64,000 nucleotides of DNA, taken from assembly GCA_021299375.1 (NCBI GenBank), contig JAJTGR010000012.1, forward strand, positions 1 to 64,000. Direction: 5' to 3'. The notes beneath the pieces were generated by a model. It was not told where the DNA came from, ran no database searches, and saw only the letters and a program-made list of their open reading frames with translations. Position 1 is the stretch's first letter. Every line of letters starts with the position of its first letter. The stretch comes from Gemmatimonadota bacterium. GTDB taxonomy: Bacteria; Gemmatimonadota; Gemmatimonadetes; Gemmatimonadales; Gemmatimonadaceae. The position numbers and the translations under genes are program-made. This document shows, piece after piece, positions 1 to 8,414 of the stretch.

Positions 1-81
1 CGCCTTCTTGGCTGGCGCCTTCTTGGCTGGCGCCTTCTTGGCTGGCGCCTTCTTGGCTGGCGCCTTCTTGGCTGGCGCCTT
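1..81. repeat. 15-bp tandem repeat encoding PAKKA units
   Basis: The unit CGCCTTCTTGGCTGG is repeated five times without a mismatch over 1-75, followed by a partial copy, and it probably continues beyond the left edge. On the minus strand it encodes Pro-Ala-Lys-Lys-Ala in frame. The perfect identity of the copies suggests recent expansion or slippage. The plus-strand ORF at 8-478 is its shadow. Confidence 0.9.
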
Positions 82-177
82 GCGCGCGCCCCCCTTCGAC
101 GCCGGAGCGGAGGCGGCTGCCTTCGCGGTCGACGACGTCCGGACGGGCGTCTTCTTTGCTGCCTTCTTTGTTGGCAT
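1..177 (-). CDS. N-terminus of a Lys/Ala-rich protein, probably DNA topoisomerase I (partial)
   Basis: The gene runs off the left edge; only the first 59 residues are visible. They start MPTKKAAKKTPVRT and become five PAKKA repeats, a flexible, strongly basic tail of the kind seen on histone H1-like proteins and on topoisomerase extensions. The ATG at 177 lies 4 bp after the stop of the smg/DUF494 gene, so it is the last visible member of the aroC-aroK-smg run. DUF494/smg genes often sit next to topA, which is why topoisomerase I is my best guess, but no catalytic domain can be seen. A histone-like DNA-binding protein is the main alternative. Confidence 0.6.
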   Translation of the reverse strand, partial: MPTKKAAKKTPVRTSSTAKAAASAPASKGGARKAPAKKAPAKKAPAKKAPAKKAPAKKA

Positions 178-181
178 CAGC

Positions 182-610
182 TCAGTGTATCAGGGGGCGT
201 TCGCTACCCATGGCGCCGTCATCGAATCCGACGTCTTCCGCGAGGGCGCGGATGTCGGTCAGACCGATGCGGCCATCGACATGGACGAGCGCACGCTCCA
301 CCAGTTGCTCGAAGTCGTTGAAGTTCACCGCCCCCGACGCGTGCAGGGTGACCAGAAAGCCCCACGCTTCGGCCGTGAACCGTCCTCGCTCGTGAGGTCC
401 CTGCACCCGCAGGGACGATTCACGAACACTATCTGCGCCATCCCACCCGAGGGACGGCTCAGTATCGCTGTACAGTAAGGAAAGGATCTCACCAATCTGA
501 CGCCGGTCGTATCCTTTCGACGAAAGGTACGCCTCCACCTCCACGACATCGGTGTCGGCGGCAAATCGTTCCCGCAACTCGGCCAGAACCGGCGTCCAAC
601 GATCGTCCAT
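182..610 (-). CDS. smg: Smg/DUF494 family protein
   Basis: This 142-residue protein resembles the Smg/DUF494 family, small cytoplasmic proteins of unknown function usually found beside topA and dprA-like genes. The N-terminus MDDRWTPVLAELRERF and the C-terminal segment with FEQLVERALVHVDG and LTDIRALAEDVGF fit the family's helical pattern, and the length is about normal. It starts 3 bp after aroK and ends 4 bp before the Lys/Ala-rich gene, so all are probably co-transcribed. The family call comes from recollection of its pattern and gene context, not from a search. Confidence 0.75.
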   Translation of the reverse strand: MDDRWTPVLAELRERFAADTDVVEVEAYLSSKGYDRRQIGEILSLLYSDTEPSLGWDGADSVRESSLRVQGPHERGRFTAEAWGFLVTLHASGAVNFNDFEQLVERALVHVDGRIGLTDIRALAEDVGFDDGAMGSERPLIH

Positions 611-613
611 TTC

Positions 614-1159
614 CTAACCTATCTCCGGCGTCTGTCCATGGGCAAGCGCCAGAATCGTTTCGGTAAGTCGTTGCGCAGCAACATCTTCAACATCGATCTC
701 GAGATCGGCGGCGGCGTACAGGTTGGCCCTCGAGTCCCACAGCGCCTGCATCGTCGCCGCGGGATCCTCGACCTCCAGCAACGGCCGGACCACGCGCGAG
801 CGGGAAAGTCGCCGTACCGCTGCCGACGGACTGAGCCGGAGATGAATGATACGCCCGGGCGGGCGCAGGAGTGCCACGACCCCCGGATTCGTGACCCATC
901 CGCCGCCAGGGGAAAGGACCATCGGTGGCGCCGCGGCCAGCTCCTTCGTCAGCGCAACTTCCAGCGCACGGAACGCCGACTCGCCGCATTCCGCAAACAG
1001 GCGCGCCACGGAGCGTCCCGCCCGCCGCTCGATCTCCACATCGAAATCGAGAAACGGCCGGCCCAGGAGTCTCGCGACGGTACGACCGAGCGTGGATTTC
1101 CCCGCTCCCGGGAGCCCCACGAAAATGAGGTGGCCGTCGATCTGGTGCCGCTCGGTCAT
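614..1159 (-). CDS. aroK: Shikimate kinase
   Basis: The enzyme phosphorylates shikimate at the 3-hydroxyl with ATP in the cytoplasm, the fifth step of the chorismate pathway. The 181 residues carry the Walker A loop GLPGAGKST near residue 16, the substrate-binding Asp segment DFDVEIE, the FRALE arginine-glutamate motif and the glycine-rich LSPGGGW segment, all diagnostic for AroK. Its ATG overlaps the aroC stop by four bases (ATGA), so the two chorismate-pathway enzymes are translationally coupled. The family usually has 165-180 residues, so it looks complete. Confidence 0.95.
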   Translation of the reverse strand: MTERHQIDGHLIFVGLPGAGKSTLGRTVARLLGRPFLDFDVEIERRAGRSVARLFAECGESAFRALEVALTKELAAAPPMVLSPGGGWVTNPGVVALLRPPGRIIHLRLSPSAAVRRLSRSRVVRPLLEVEDPAATMQALWDSRANLYAAADLEIDVEDVAAQRLTETILALAHGQTPEIG

Positions 1160-2379
1160 GCCCGGCCCTGCGACGCGAGGCGTTCGTCAGCGCGTTCGTC
1201 GAGCCGGGCGAGATATGCCGCGAGATTGCGTCGGACCTCGGACAGCGCATCACCGCCGAACTTCTCGAGCAGCGCGTCTGCCAGGACGTAGGCAGCCATC
1301 GCCTCGGCAATCACCCCCATCGCGGGGACCGCCGTGACATCGCTGCGTTCGGCCACGGCCTGCGCGGCCTGCCCGGTTGCCACGTCCACTGTGCCCAAGG
1401 GGCGCATGAGAGTGGAAATGGGCTTCATGGCGACGCGGATGACCAGATCCTCGCCCGTGGTCATGCCCCCCTCCGTCCCGCCAGCGTTGTTGGTCCGCCG
1501 ACGGACGTGGCCGGTACGCGTTCGGCCCGGCGCGGCCTCGATCTCGTCGTGCACCTCGGAGCCGGCGCGGCGCGCCGTCTCGAAACCGAGGCCGATCTCG
1601 ACGCCCTTGACCGCCGGAATCGACAGCATGGCGTGTCCCAACCGACCGTCCAATCGGCGGTCCCACGACACGTGTGAGCCCAACCCCACAGGCAGGCCGC
1701 TGACGACCACCTCGCAGATGCCGCCGAGCGTGTTGCCCTCTTTCTTGGCGGCATCGATGCGCGCGATCATCGTGGCTTCGGCGTCGGGATCGAGTGTGCG
1801 GAGCGCTGAGGCGTCCGCCGCCGCATTGAGATCCGCGGGCCACGTCGCCGGGCGGCGCGCGTCGATGCCGCCAAGGTGCACGAGATGGGATCCGATGGAC
1901 ACGCCAATCTCGCGCAACAGCACCCGGCAGAGAGCTCCCGCGGCCACCCGGGCCGTGGTCTCGCGCGCCGAGGCGCGTTCGAGGATGTCCCGGGCGTCGC
2001 TCCGGTCGTACTTGAGGAGGCCGGTGAGATCGGCGTGACCGGGACGCACCCGGGTGACATGCCGCTTGCGGAGCCCGTCGGCATCCCCGTCACGTGGGGC
2101 CGGGTCCATGATCTCCACCCAGTTCTTCCAGTCGTGGTTGCGCACCAGCATGGCGACGGGGGAGCCCAGCGTCTCACCGGCGCGGATGCCTGAGAGGAAC
2201 TCGATGCGATCGGTCTCGATCTGCATGCGCCGCCCGCGCCCGTAGCCCTGCTGGCGTCGGGCCAGCTCGACATCGACATCGGCCGCCCGCACGGGAATGC
2301 CGGCTGGCATCCCCTCGAGCACGGCGACGAGGGCGGGTCCGTGGGACTCGCCTGCGGTCGTGAAGCGAAGCGTGGACAT
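1156..2379 (-). CDS. aroC: Chorismate synthase
   Basis: The enzyme converts 5-enolpyruvylshikimate-3-phosphate to chorismate using reduced FMN. The start at 2379 gives 407 residues beginning MSTLRFTTAGESHGPALVAV, whose GESHG motif is the family's N-terminal signature. RQQGYGRGRRMQIE and the late RTNNAGGTEGGMTTGE are also classic AroC segments. The ORF stays open to 2511, but the extra 44 residues match nothing and cover the upstream hairpin, so I reject them. It follows the pilus-operon lipoprotein after a terminator and overlaps aroK. A linkage of pilQ and aro genes is well known in Proteobacteria. Confidence 0.96.
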   Translation of the reverse strand: MSTLRFTTAGESHGPALVAVLEGMPAGIPVRAADVDVELARRQQGYGRGRRMQIETDRIEFLSGIRAGETLGSPVAMLVRNHDWKNWVEIMDPAPRDGDADGLRKRHVTRVRPGHADLTGLLKYDRSDARDILERASARETTARVAAGALCRVLLREIGVSIGSHLVHLGGIDARRPATWPADLNAAADASALRTLDPDAEATMIARIDAAKKEGNTLGGICEVVVSGLPVGLGSHVSWDRRLDGRLGHAMLSIPAVKGVEIGLGFETARRAGSEVHDEIEAAPGRTRTGHVRRRTNNAGGTEGGMTTGEDLVIRVAMKPISTLMRPLGTVDVATGQAAQAVAERSDVTAVPAMGVIAEAMAAYVLADALLEKFGGDALSEVRRNLAAYLARLDERADERLASQGRA

Positions 2380-2467
2380 ACCGCAACGTAGGACGCCGCG
2401 CGGCGGGCCGAAACCTCTGCCAGGGGCTTCGCCCCCCCTGGGCGCCGTGCCAGTCACCGGCAAACAG

Positions 2468-2495
2468 AACGGCTCCGGATCGCTCCGGAGCCGTT
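2468..2495 (-). terminator. Rho-independent-type terminator after the pilus-operon lipoprotein
   Basis: AACGGCTCCGGA and TCCGGAGCCGTT form a perfect 12-bp stem around a 4-base loop, followed on the minus strand by a short T-rich run (CTGTTTG). It lies 25 bp past the stop at 2521 and so closes the pilM-to-lipoprotein operon before aroC. Confidence 0.75.
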
Positions 2496-2520
2496 CGACC
2501 TCGCAACCCAACGCCGCCCG

Positions 2521-4929
2521 TTATTGGCAGGTGGTGGTGAAGTTGTCGCCGAGGGCCACCAACGTCACCCCGCGAATGGTAGCGCCCACCAGTACCAGCT
2601 GACCGTTCGGCCGCACCGTGGCCCGGACCGGCCCGATAATCGGGTCGCGGATGGGCACCGAGGCGATCCGCCGATAGCAGTAGGTGTCGAAGACATCGAT
2701 GACTGGCTCGCTCGACGCGACGAAGGCCAGCCGCGTCCGCAGCGGCGTGGAGTTCAGGCCACGATTGAGCGGATGGAAGTCGAGGCCTCCGACGCCGGCC
2801 CGCGACTGCAGGATACCCTGCAGGCGCAGCGTGCGGTCGAAGAGGTACGTGGAGTCACCCTTCACGGCCATCAGCTCGCCGTCGAAGTTGATACCGACGC
2901 CCTGAACGCGGGCGAAGGTATTGGCGATGAAGTCCGACACGTCCAGCGGGCGCGAGATGCCGCGGTCGATCACCGGCAACGGCGTCGACATGTCGAAGCC
3001 GGCCGTCGCGTCGTAGCTCATCGTGCGGCTACCCAGCACCGGACCGCCTTCGCCGAAGACCGCCCGGCGGAAGTTGCCCGAGTTGCGCACGAAGGTCGTA
3101 TCGCGGAACGCCAGCTGATCGAGGCGGACCACGATCGAGTAGGAGAACTCGACGCCACTCGGCGAGCGCACACGCTGCTGGAAGGGTACCAAGGTCGAGT
3201 CCGACCCAACCCCGCCGGCTGCGAACCGCTCGATCTCGAGGGTGTCGGCGCGGTTGCTGGACTGCCCCATTGCCTGTTCGAAGAAGAAGTGCGACGCCTG
3301 CTTCGACAGGTTCTCCCACCGCAACGTGCCCTTGTTCGGGAACGGCGTCGACTGCCCCGGCGTCGGGGTGGTGGAGTAGGCCACGATCACGTCGTCGCAC
3401 GCGGACCCGGGTGCGGTCCCCCCGGTGCAGGTGCTCGCCAGGTACTGCGGACGGTCGGAGAAGTCGTACACCGTACGCTGCGTGATCAGCTGGTCGGTAT
3501 TCTGGGCCCGCGTCGTCGTGATGCTGTACACGATGATGTTGGGCAGCGGGTACCGGTACACCTCCCGTCCGGTCGAGCCGGCGTTGAGGTTCACGTAGCT
3601 GAGATTCGTACCGCCGGAATTCGCCACGAGGATGGTGTCACCCATCGCGCCATCCCGGTTACGCGGCCAGGCCGACAGGCCCCACGGCCGCGAACCCACG
3701 GCGACCGGCGTGAGGAACGTCGAATCCGCGAGATTGAAGACCTCAAGCCAGTTCCGCTCGATGTTCGACAAGTAGAGGCGATCGGTGCGTGGCACGTACA
3801 GGGCGTCGGCCACCTGACCGCCGGCGGGCAGCGGATTGGTGTACCCGGCCACCACCTGGACGGTGTCCTGACGCAGGTTTCCCGAGCCAAAGCGGGCCAC
3901 GTCGCGACGTCCGTTGGCATTGCGCGCAAAACCGGCGATGGTGACGGCCGTCGGGAACGCGGACACGGGAATTCGCGACCGGAAGGTGCGCACGAGGGTG
4001 GAGAATGCCCCGGTGGACGTCGCGGAGTCGGCGATCACGAGCTGGCCCGACAACGTCCGGACTTCATAGCCGATCACGGCGATGCCCACCGGATCGGTCG
4101 CTTCGACGAACACCGTGTCGCTGACTTCGACGCGTGGCGCCACGCCGGTGCGGACCACCGGGATGGTGTTGGCGTTGGCCGGGCTCTGTACCGCGTAGGA
4201 GACCGTGGTTCCCGGAACCCGCTGGTTGAGCGAGTCGGTGACGAAGGGCGTGATCTGGATGGTTGCACCGCGCACGGAATCCGGCAGGATCAGCGTGTCC
4301 AGCACAGCCAGCGAGTCACGCAGCGGCGAGGTGTACACCAGCGAGTCCGCAAAGCGGTACGCGCCGGCGATCTCGTAGCCGAGCGTGCGCACCTTGTAGC
4401 GCGCACGGCCGGACAGCGAGAGGACGAGCGCCTTGCCGCTGACCACGGGCGACCCGCTTACGGGGCTCGTGATCACCGCCCGCGGCGGCTCGAGGTTGCC
4501 CACGGTGAGTGCCACCCGGGCCGTGTCCGACAGGTTGCCGGCACCGTCGATGGCGATGGCGCGTGCCGTGACGGTGGCGCCGATCGGCGCATTCGACGGT
4601 ACGAGGACGTTGACGTTCAGCGTGAGGGAGGTCACGGCGCTCGTCATGACGGTGTCGTACTGGCCCGTGACGCCACCGGCAAGCAGCAGGCGCACCCGCT
4701 TGAGCCCGATGTTGTCGCTCGCGTTGAGGGTCACGGACAGCAGCGTGTCCGCCACCGTGTTGCCTTTCGTGACCTGGACCCGCGGCTTGATCTCGTCGCG
4801 AAAGGGTGGATCGATGACCTCGTCGCCACTACAGGCCCCGAGGGCCGCGGCCATCGAAGCGAGCAGCAGGGCCTGGCGCAGGCGAGGTGCGGGGCGCGCC
4901 GAGGCGCGACCGAGGGTGAGTATACGCAT
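2521..4929 (-). CDS. Large lipoprotein with Ig-like and propeller-like regions, last gene of the pil operon
   Basis: The 802-residue protein has a lipoprotein signal peptide ending in LGAC (Cys33), so it should be membrane anchored, probably in the outer membrane. Residues about 45-350 contain repeated blocks such as VTLNASDNIGLKRV and ATDPVGIAVIGYEV that look like Ig/cadherin-fold modules. From about 360 the segments LYVPRTDRLYLSNIERNWLEVF and DTILVANSGGTNLSYVNL recall beta-propeller blades. It starts 22 bp after the pilQ stop behind a good GAGGAG ribosome site and ends at a terminator, so it belongs to the pilMNOPQ operon. A surface adhesin or pilus-associated role is inference; I do not recognise the family. 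Confidence 0.8.
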   Translation of the reverse strand: MRILTLGRASARPAPRLRQALLLASMAAALGACSGDEVIDPPFRDEIKPRVQVTKGNTVADTLLSVTLNASDNIGLKRVRLLLAGGVTGQYDTVMTSAVTSLTLNVNVLVPSNAPIGATVTARAIAIDGAGNLSDTARVALTVGNLEPPRAVITSPVSGSPVVSGKALVLSLSGRARYKVRTLGYEIAGAYRFADSLVYTSPLRDSLAVLDTLILPDSVRGATIQITPFVTDSLNQRVPGTTVSYAVQSPANANTIPVVRTGVAPRVEVSDTVFVEATDPVGIAVIGYEVRTLSGQLVIADSATSTGAFSTLVRTFRSRIPVSAFPTAVTIAGFARNANGRRDVARFGSGNLRQDTVQVVAGYTNPLPAGGQVADALYVPRTDRLYLSNIERNWLEVFNLADSTFLTPVAVGSRPWGLSAWPRNRDGAMGDTILVANSGGTNLSYVNLNAGSTGREVYRYPLPNIIVYSITTTRAQNTDQLITQRTVYDFSDRPQYLASTCTGGTAPGSACDDVIVAYSTTPTPGQSTPFPNKGTLRWENLSKQASHFFFEQAMGQSSNRADTLEIERFAAGGVGSDSTLVPFQQRVRSPSGVEFSYSIVVRLDQLAFRDTTFVRNSGNFRRAVFGEGGPVLGSRTMSYDATAGFDMSTPLPVIDRGISRPLDVSDFIANTFARVQGVGINFDGELMAVKGDSTYLFDRTLRLQGILQSRAGVGGLDFHPLNRGLNSTPLRTRLAFVASSEPVIDVFDTYCYRRIASVPIRDPIIGPVRATVRPNGQLVLVGATIRGVTLVALGDNFTTTCQ

Positions 4930-4951
4930 GGGTGTCAGTCTCCTCGGTGCG

Positions 4952-7297
4952 TCAGCGGCCCGGCGGCGTCGCGCCTTCGTCCAGGATGTGGGGCGTGACC
5001 AGAATCAGGAGGTCCCGCTTCGTTTCGTTCTTTCCGTTCTGGGAGAAGAGCCGCCCGACGAAGGGCAGATTCATGAGCACCGGGATGCCGCTGCGAAAGC
5101 GGGTGGTCTCCGAGACCGTGAGGCCACCGATGACGGCGGCCTCACCGTCGGCCACGAGCACCTGCGACTCTGCCCGCTGGCGGTTGAAGATCACGCCCAC
5201 ATCGGTGGCGGAGAGTTCGGCGCTGGAGTTCTCGGCCTTGATGTTGAGCAATACCATCTTGTTGTTGGTGATCTGCGGCGTGACCGACAGTTTGATGCCA
5301 GCCTCCTCCTTCGACACCGCGGCGCGGGGGAAGAAGGTCGCGGCATTCGGCTGCTGCCCACCGCCACCACCACCGCCACCACCACCACCACCACCACCAC
5401 CACCGCCACCACCACCACCCTGACCGCCGGCGTCGATCACGCGGATGGGGATCTCCTGGCCGACAAAGATCTCCGCACTGCGGTTGTTGAGGATCGTGAT
5501 GCTTGGTTCCGACTGCACATCGGCCAGCGACGAGGTCTGCAGGGCGTTGAGGAATGCCGTGAGCTGGTAGCGGCCGAGGGCCGTGCTGTAGATCAGGTTG
5601 AGTGCGTTCGGCTTGATCGCGTTGTTGGCGTTCGCGATGCCGGCGATCGCGTTGCCGCCGAGCGCGATACGGGCCGGCCCCTGAAAGGCCGAGCCGCCCC
5701 CCGTCGCATCGGGCACGCCGTCGCCATCGGTATCGACCGCGGTAAGGGTACTGGGGTCGATGCGTGGAACGAGCTGCTGGAAGAACTGCTTGTTGCCCGT
5801 GCCGAGATCATACGCGAGACCGATGTCCTGGATGCCCGTGCGGTTGACGAAGATGATCTTCGCCTTGATCGCGACCTGTGGCGTGCGGACGTCGAGCTGC
5901 TGGATGCGAGAGACGATCTCCGGCAGGCGTGACGGCACCTCGGTGATGATGAGCTTGTTGGTGGCGCTGTCGGCGGCGACCGAGCCACGCACCACACAGC
6001 CTTCACCGCCCATCTGCTGCTGTCCGCCACCCCCACCGCCCTGGCCGATGGGCATGCCCATGCTTCGGCCACTGGCCATTGTATTCAGACCTGTGCAGTC
6101 ACGCACCAGGAGTGCCTGCACCGTGTTGCGGAGGACGGTCGCCTTGGAGTAGTTGATGTCAATGATCTGCGTGACCAGCGGCTCCAGCGCCTGATTGGCG
6201 GCGAGGCGCTGATAGCTGTCGACCGTGATGATGCCGCTGGCGTCTTCGGTGGCCGCGAGTCCCTGCGACTGGAGAATCGCCTGCAGCGCCACGTCCCACG
6301 GCTTGTCGGCAATGTCCGCCGTCACCTGCCCGTCGACGTCCTTGCCGATGACAATGGTCCGTCCCGAGAACGTGGCGAAGGCCGCGATCACATCGCGGAT
6401 GCTCGTGCCGTCATAGCTGACGGTGATGCGCGGTTTCTGCGGCTGGCGGCGCACGGCAGCGACCGACGCGGCGGTCGCTGGCGTGCGCGGCGTGATGGGG
6501 TCGAAGGCCGGCTCCGCGCCCGCCGGTTCGGCCCGCGCCGGCTCCGGCTTCACCGGCTCCGGCTGTACCGGCTCCGGCTTCACCGCGTCGAGCGTGGGGG
6601 ACTCCATTTTGGCCGGGGCGATCGCCACCACGTGAACCGCGACCTCCGGCAGCGCGGTCGTGACGACGGTCGGCGGTGCGATCAACGGTGCGGACGGCGC
6701 GGCCGTCGGCGCGTCGGTCGGCGGCACCACTGCGGCCGCCTCGACCACTCGGGCAGCCGGCCCACTTGCGGCCGGCGCATCGAGCCGGCCATCCGCGACC
6801 GCCGTGACCGTGCTGCCGGCACGCGGACGGGAGCCCCAGCGGGCGAACGTGGCAGCCGGCCCCTCCAGCATGAGGCGGATGGCGTCACCATCGCGCTCCA
6901 CCGTGTACTTGTGCGCAGCGTCCAGGTCGATCACGAGGCGGACGGTATCGGCGCGGTATTGCGAGAGCCGGATGTTGCGAACGGCTCCACGCGCCTTGCC
7001 ATCGTAGTTCGATCGGATGGCGAGGTCGGCGCCACCGAGATCGACCACGATGCGCGACGGGTTTTCGAGCGTGAAGTGCTGCAGCGTCACCGCCGCATTC
7101 ACCCCGATCACGATCGCGGTGCCGCTGGGTGACGGCGCCAGTTCGAGCGCATGCACGCGCCCGCGAATGGCTCGATCATCTGCCCGGGTGATGGCCGAAA
7201 CGGCCCTGGAGACAGTGAGCGCCGGACGCGTCACCGGCACGGGCGCGCCGTGCGTCAGAAGCGCGGCCATCACCGCTGCGGTCGTCGGTCCCATCAT
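4952..7297 (-). CDS. pilQ: Type IV pilus secretin PilQ
   Basis: PilQ forms the outer-membrane gate through which the type IV pilus passes. The 781 residues show a signal-peptide-like start, an AMIN domain at about 50-130 (LQHFTLENPSRIVVDLGG), an Ala/Pro/Glu-rich linker at 190-275, an STN-type domain (IRDVIAAFATFSGRTIVIG) and a secretin core with EPSITILNNRSAEIFVGQEIPIRV and IPVLMNLPFVGRLF. Two low-complexity loops interrupt it: a Gly/Gln loop near 412-432 and an uninterrupted run of 21 glycines at about 627-647 inside the secretin core. The start overlaps the pilP stop by four bases. Confidence 0.95.
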   Translation of the reverse strand: MMGPTTAAVMAALLTHGAPVPVTRPALTVSRAVSAITRADDRAIRGRVHALELAPSPSGTAIVIGVNAAVTLQHFTLENPSRIVVDLGGADLAIRSNYDGKARGAVRNIRLSQYRADTVRLVIDLDAAHKYTVERDGDAIRLMLEGPAATFARWGSRPRAGSTVTAVADGRLDAPAASGPAARVVEAAAVVPPTDAPTAAPSAPLIAPPTVVTTALPEVAVHVVAIAPAKMESPTLDAVKPEPVQPEPVKPEPARAEPAGAEPAFDPITPRTPATAASVAAVRRQPQKPRITVSYDGTSIRDVIAAFATFSGRTIVIGKDVDGQVTADIADKPWDVALQAILQSQGLAATEDASGIITVDSYQRLAANQALEPLVTQIIDINYSKATVLRNTVQALLVRDCTGLNTMASGRSMGMPIGQGGGGGGQQQMGGEGCVVRGSVAADSATNKLIITEVPSRLPEIVSRIQQLDVRTPQVAIKAKIIFVNRTGIQDIGLAYDLGTGNKQFFQQLVPRIDPSTLTAVDTDGDGVPDATGGGSAFQGPARIALGGNAIAGIANANNAIKPNALNLIYSTALGRYQLTAFLNALQTSSLADVQSEPSITILNNRSAEIFVGQEIPIRVIDAGGQGGGGGGGGGGGGGGGGGGGGGQQPNAATFFPRAAVSKEEAGIKLSVTPQITNNKMVLLNIKAENSSAELSATDVGVIFNRQRAESQVLVADGEAAVIGGLTVSETTRFRSGIPVLMNLPFVGRLFSQNGKNETKRDLLILVTPHILDEGATPPGR
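5357..5419. repeat. Trinucleotide repeat encoding 21 consecutive glycines in PilQ
   Basis: Twenty-one triplets, all acc except four that are ccc or gcc, run without interruption on the plus strand; on the minus strand they read as 21 Gly codons, mostly GGT. The long stretch of identical ACC triplets in the middle is prone to replication slippage, so length should vary between strains in steps of one residue without breaking the frame. Confidence 0.95.
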
Positions 7298-7785
7298 GGG
7301 TTCCTCGCGTTCGTATTGTCGCTGGTCAAGGGCAGGATCTCCTGCCGATTGAAGCCGAATTCCTCGATCGTGAACTGCACCGCCTTCTGGCGGATCCCAC
7401 TCACGCGGAGCCGGCCCAACTGACGGCCGACGCGCACGCGGTACTGCGTCTTCGAGAAGGTGTCGCGCAGGATCGCCACGGAGTTGTTGCCGTCGGGGTC
7501 GAAGGCCACTGCCGTCAGGCGCAGGTCGCTGAGCAGCGGACGCACGTCCGTACTCGACATGAGCGACTTGTACGGATCGCGCCGCCCGCCCCCGTTGTAG
7601 GCGAACACCTCACGGTGCAGCGTGATCTCCGTGGGCATCGTCGACGTCTTCGGGGTGCGGGACGGTCCGACCTTTCCGGCCGAGACGCCGATGACGGTCG
7701 TCGCCGGAGAGGAGGGGGCTGACTGGGCGCCCAGCGTCGTGTGCAGGGCGACGGTGGCGGCCAGCAGGATCAGCGGTCTTTTCAT
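7294..7785 (-). CDS. pilP: PilP-like pilus alignment protein
   Basis: PilP links the inner-membrane PilN/PilO complex to the PilQ secretin. The 163 residues have an N-terminal signal peptide (MKRPLILLAATVALHTTLGAQ), a disordered Ser/Pro/Thr stretch, then a beta-rich domain from about 60 with YNGGGRRDPYKSL and a late VRVGRQLGRLRVSGIRQ. Classical PilP is a lipoprotein; here no Cys follows the signal peptide, so the protein is probably periplasmic or anchored by an uncleaved N-terminus. Assignment rests mainly on position between pilO and pilQ, with four-base overlaps on both sides. Confidence 0.85.
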   Translation of the reverse strand: MKRPLILLAATVALHTTLGAQSAPSSPATTVIGVSAGKVGPSRTPKTSTMPTEITLHREVFAYNGGGRRDPYKSLMSSTDVRPLLSDLRLTAVAFDPDGNNSVAILRDTFSKTQYRVRVGRQLGRLRVSGIRQKAVQFTIEEFGFNRQEILPLTSDNTNARNP

Positions 7786-8402
7786 GACGCACGCTCCTTC
7801 GACGCGCGCACGGCTGGCGTCGTCCGCTCGACATAGGTCTGCAACGTGATCGTCGAGGACAACGCATCCTTGGTCGCCGTCTTGGGCAACACCCGCCCGC
7901 GAGTGGCCGCACCAGTGACGATGGAGAAGTGCACCGGTGCCACGATGCGGGGCAGTGACCCGACATTCGCGAGGAACTCGCCGAACTGGTGGTAGCCCCC
8001 GATGATCGTGACGGTGTACCGATAGGTGTCGAAGCGTTCACCGGCAATCACGGGCTCCGGCGTCACGCCACCGATTTCGAGGCCGGCGCGTCGCGCCGCG
8101 GTGCTCACCTCTTCGAGCAGCGCCGGTACTTCGTTGCCGGTGGGCACGAGGCGGCGCATGACCGTCAGCGCCGAACGATTCTCGGCCGCCTGGGCCCGCA
8201 GCGTGACCAGACTGCTGCTTGCCGACTCGCGAGCGGCCTGCTGGTTCGCCCGTTCGAGTTCCTCGACCCGGGTGGTGTCAGCCTCGAGCTGTTCGTTCTT
8301 CGAGGCGTACGGGTACATCCAGTACAGCACGGTCAGTGCCAGCGCCGCAAAGGCGATCACCAGTTTGGCCTGATCCCGCTGGGAGGTCGGAAGGGATGCC
8401 AT
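7782..8402 (-). CDS. pilO: PilO-like inner-membrane pilus alignment protein
   Basis: The 206-residue bitopic protein has a short cytoplasmic tail, one membrane helix (LVIAFAALALTVLYWMYPY, about 15-33), a coiled coil to about 80 (LEADTTRVEELERANQQAARE) and a periplasmic ferredoxin-like region with YRYTVTIIGGYHQFGEFLANVG, typical of PilO. It would dimerise with PilN and bind PilP. It starts 12 bp after pilN and overlaps pilP by four bases. Confidence 0.92.
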   Translation of the reverse strand: MASLPTSQRDQAKLVIAFAALALTVLYWMYPYASKNEQLEADTTRVEELERANQQAARESASSSLVTLRAQAAENRSALTVMRRLVPTGNEVPALLEEVSTAARRAGLEIGGVTPEPVIAGERFDTYRYTVTIIGGYHQFGEFLANVGSLPRIVAPVHFSIVTGAATRGRVLPKTATKDALSSTITLQTYVERTTPAVRASKERAS

Positions 8403-8414
8403 GGAAGTCTCGAG

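Noticed and set aside
8-478. Plus-strand ORF with AFLAG repeats
   Set aside because: Antisense of the PAKKA repeat and the smg gene; the hydrophobic repeat is an artefact.
2524-4998. 824-residue plus-strand ORF
   Set aside because: It is the antisense shadow of the lipoprotein gene: rich in Arg/His/Gly, no domain, no ribosome site, while the minus strand has a lipobox and a good start.
4932-5423. Plus-strand ORF ending in a long proline run
   Set aside because: The prolines are the antisense reading of the poly-Gly tract of PilQ.
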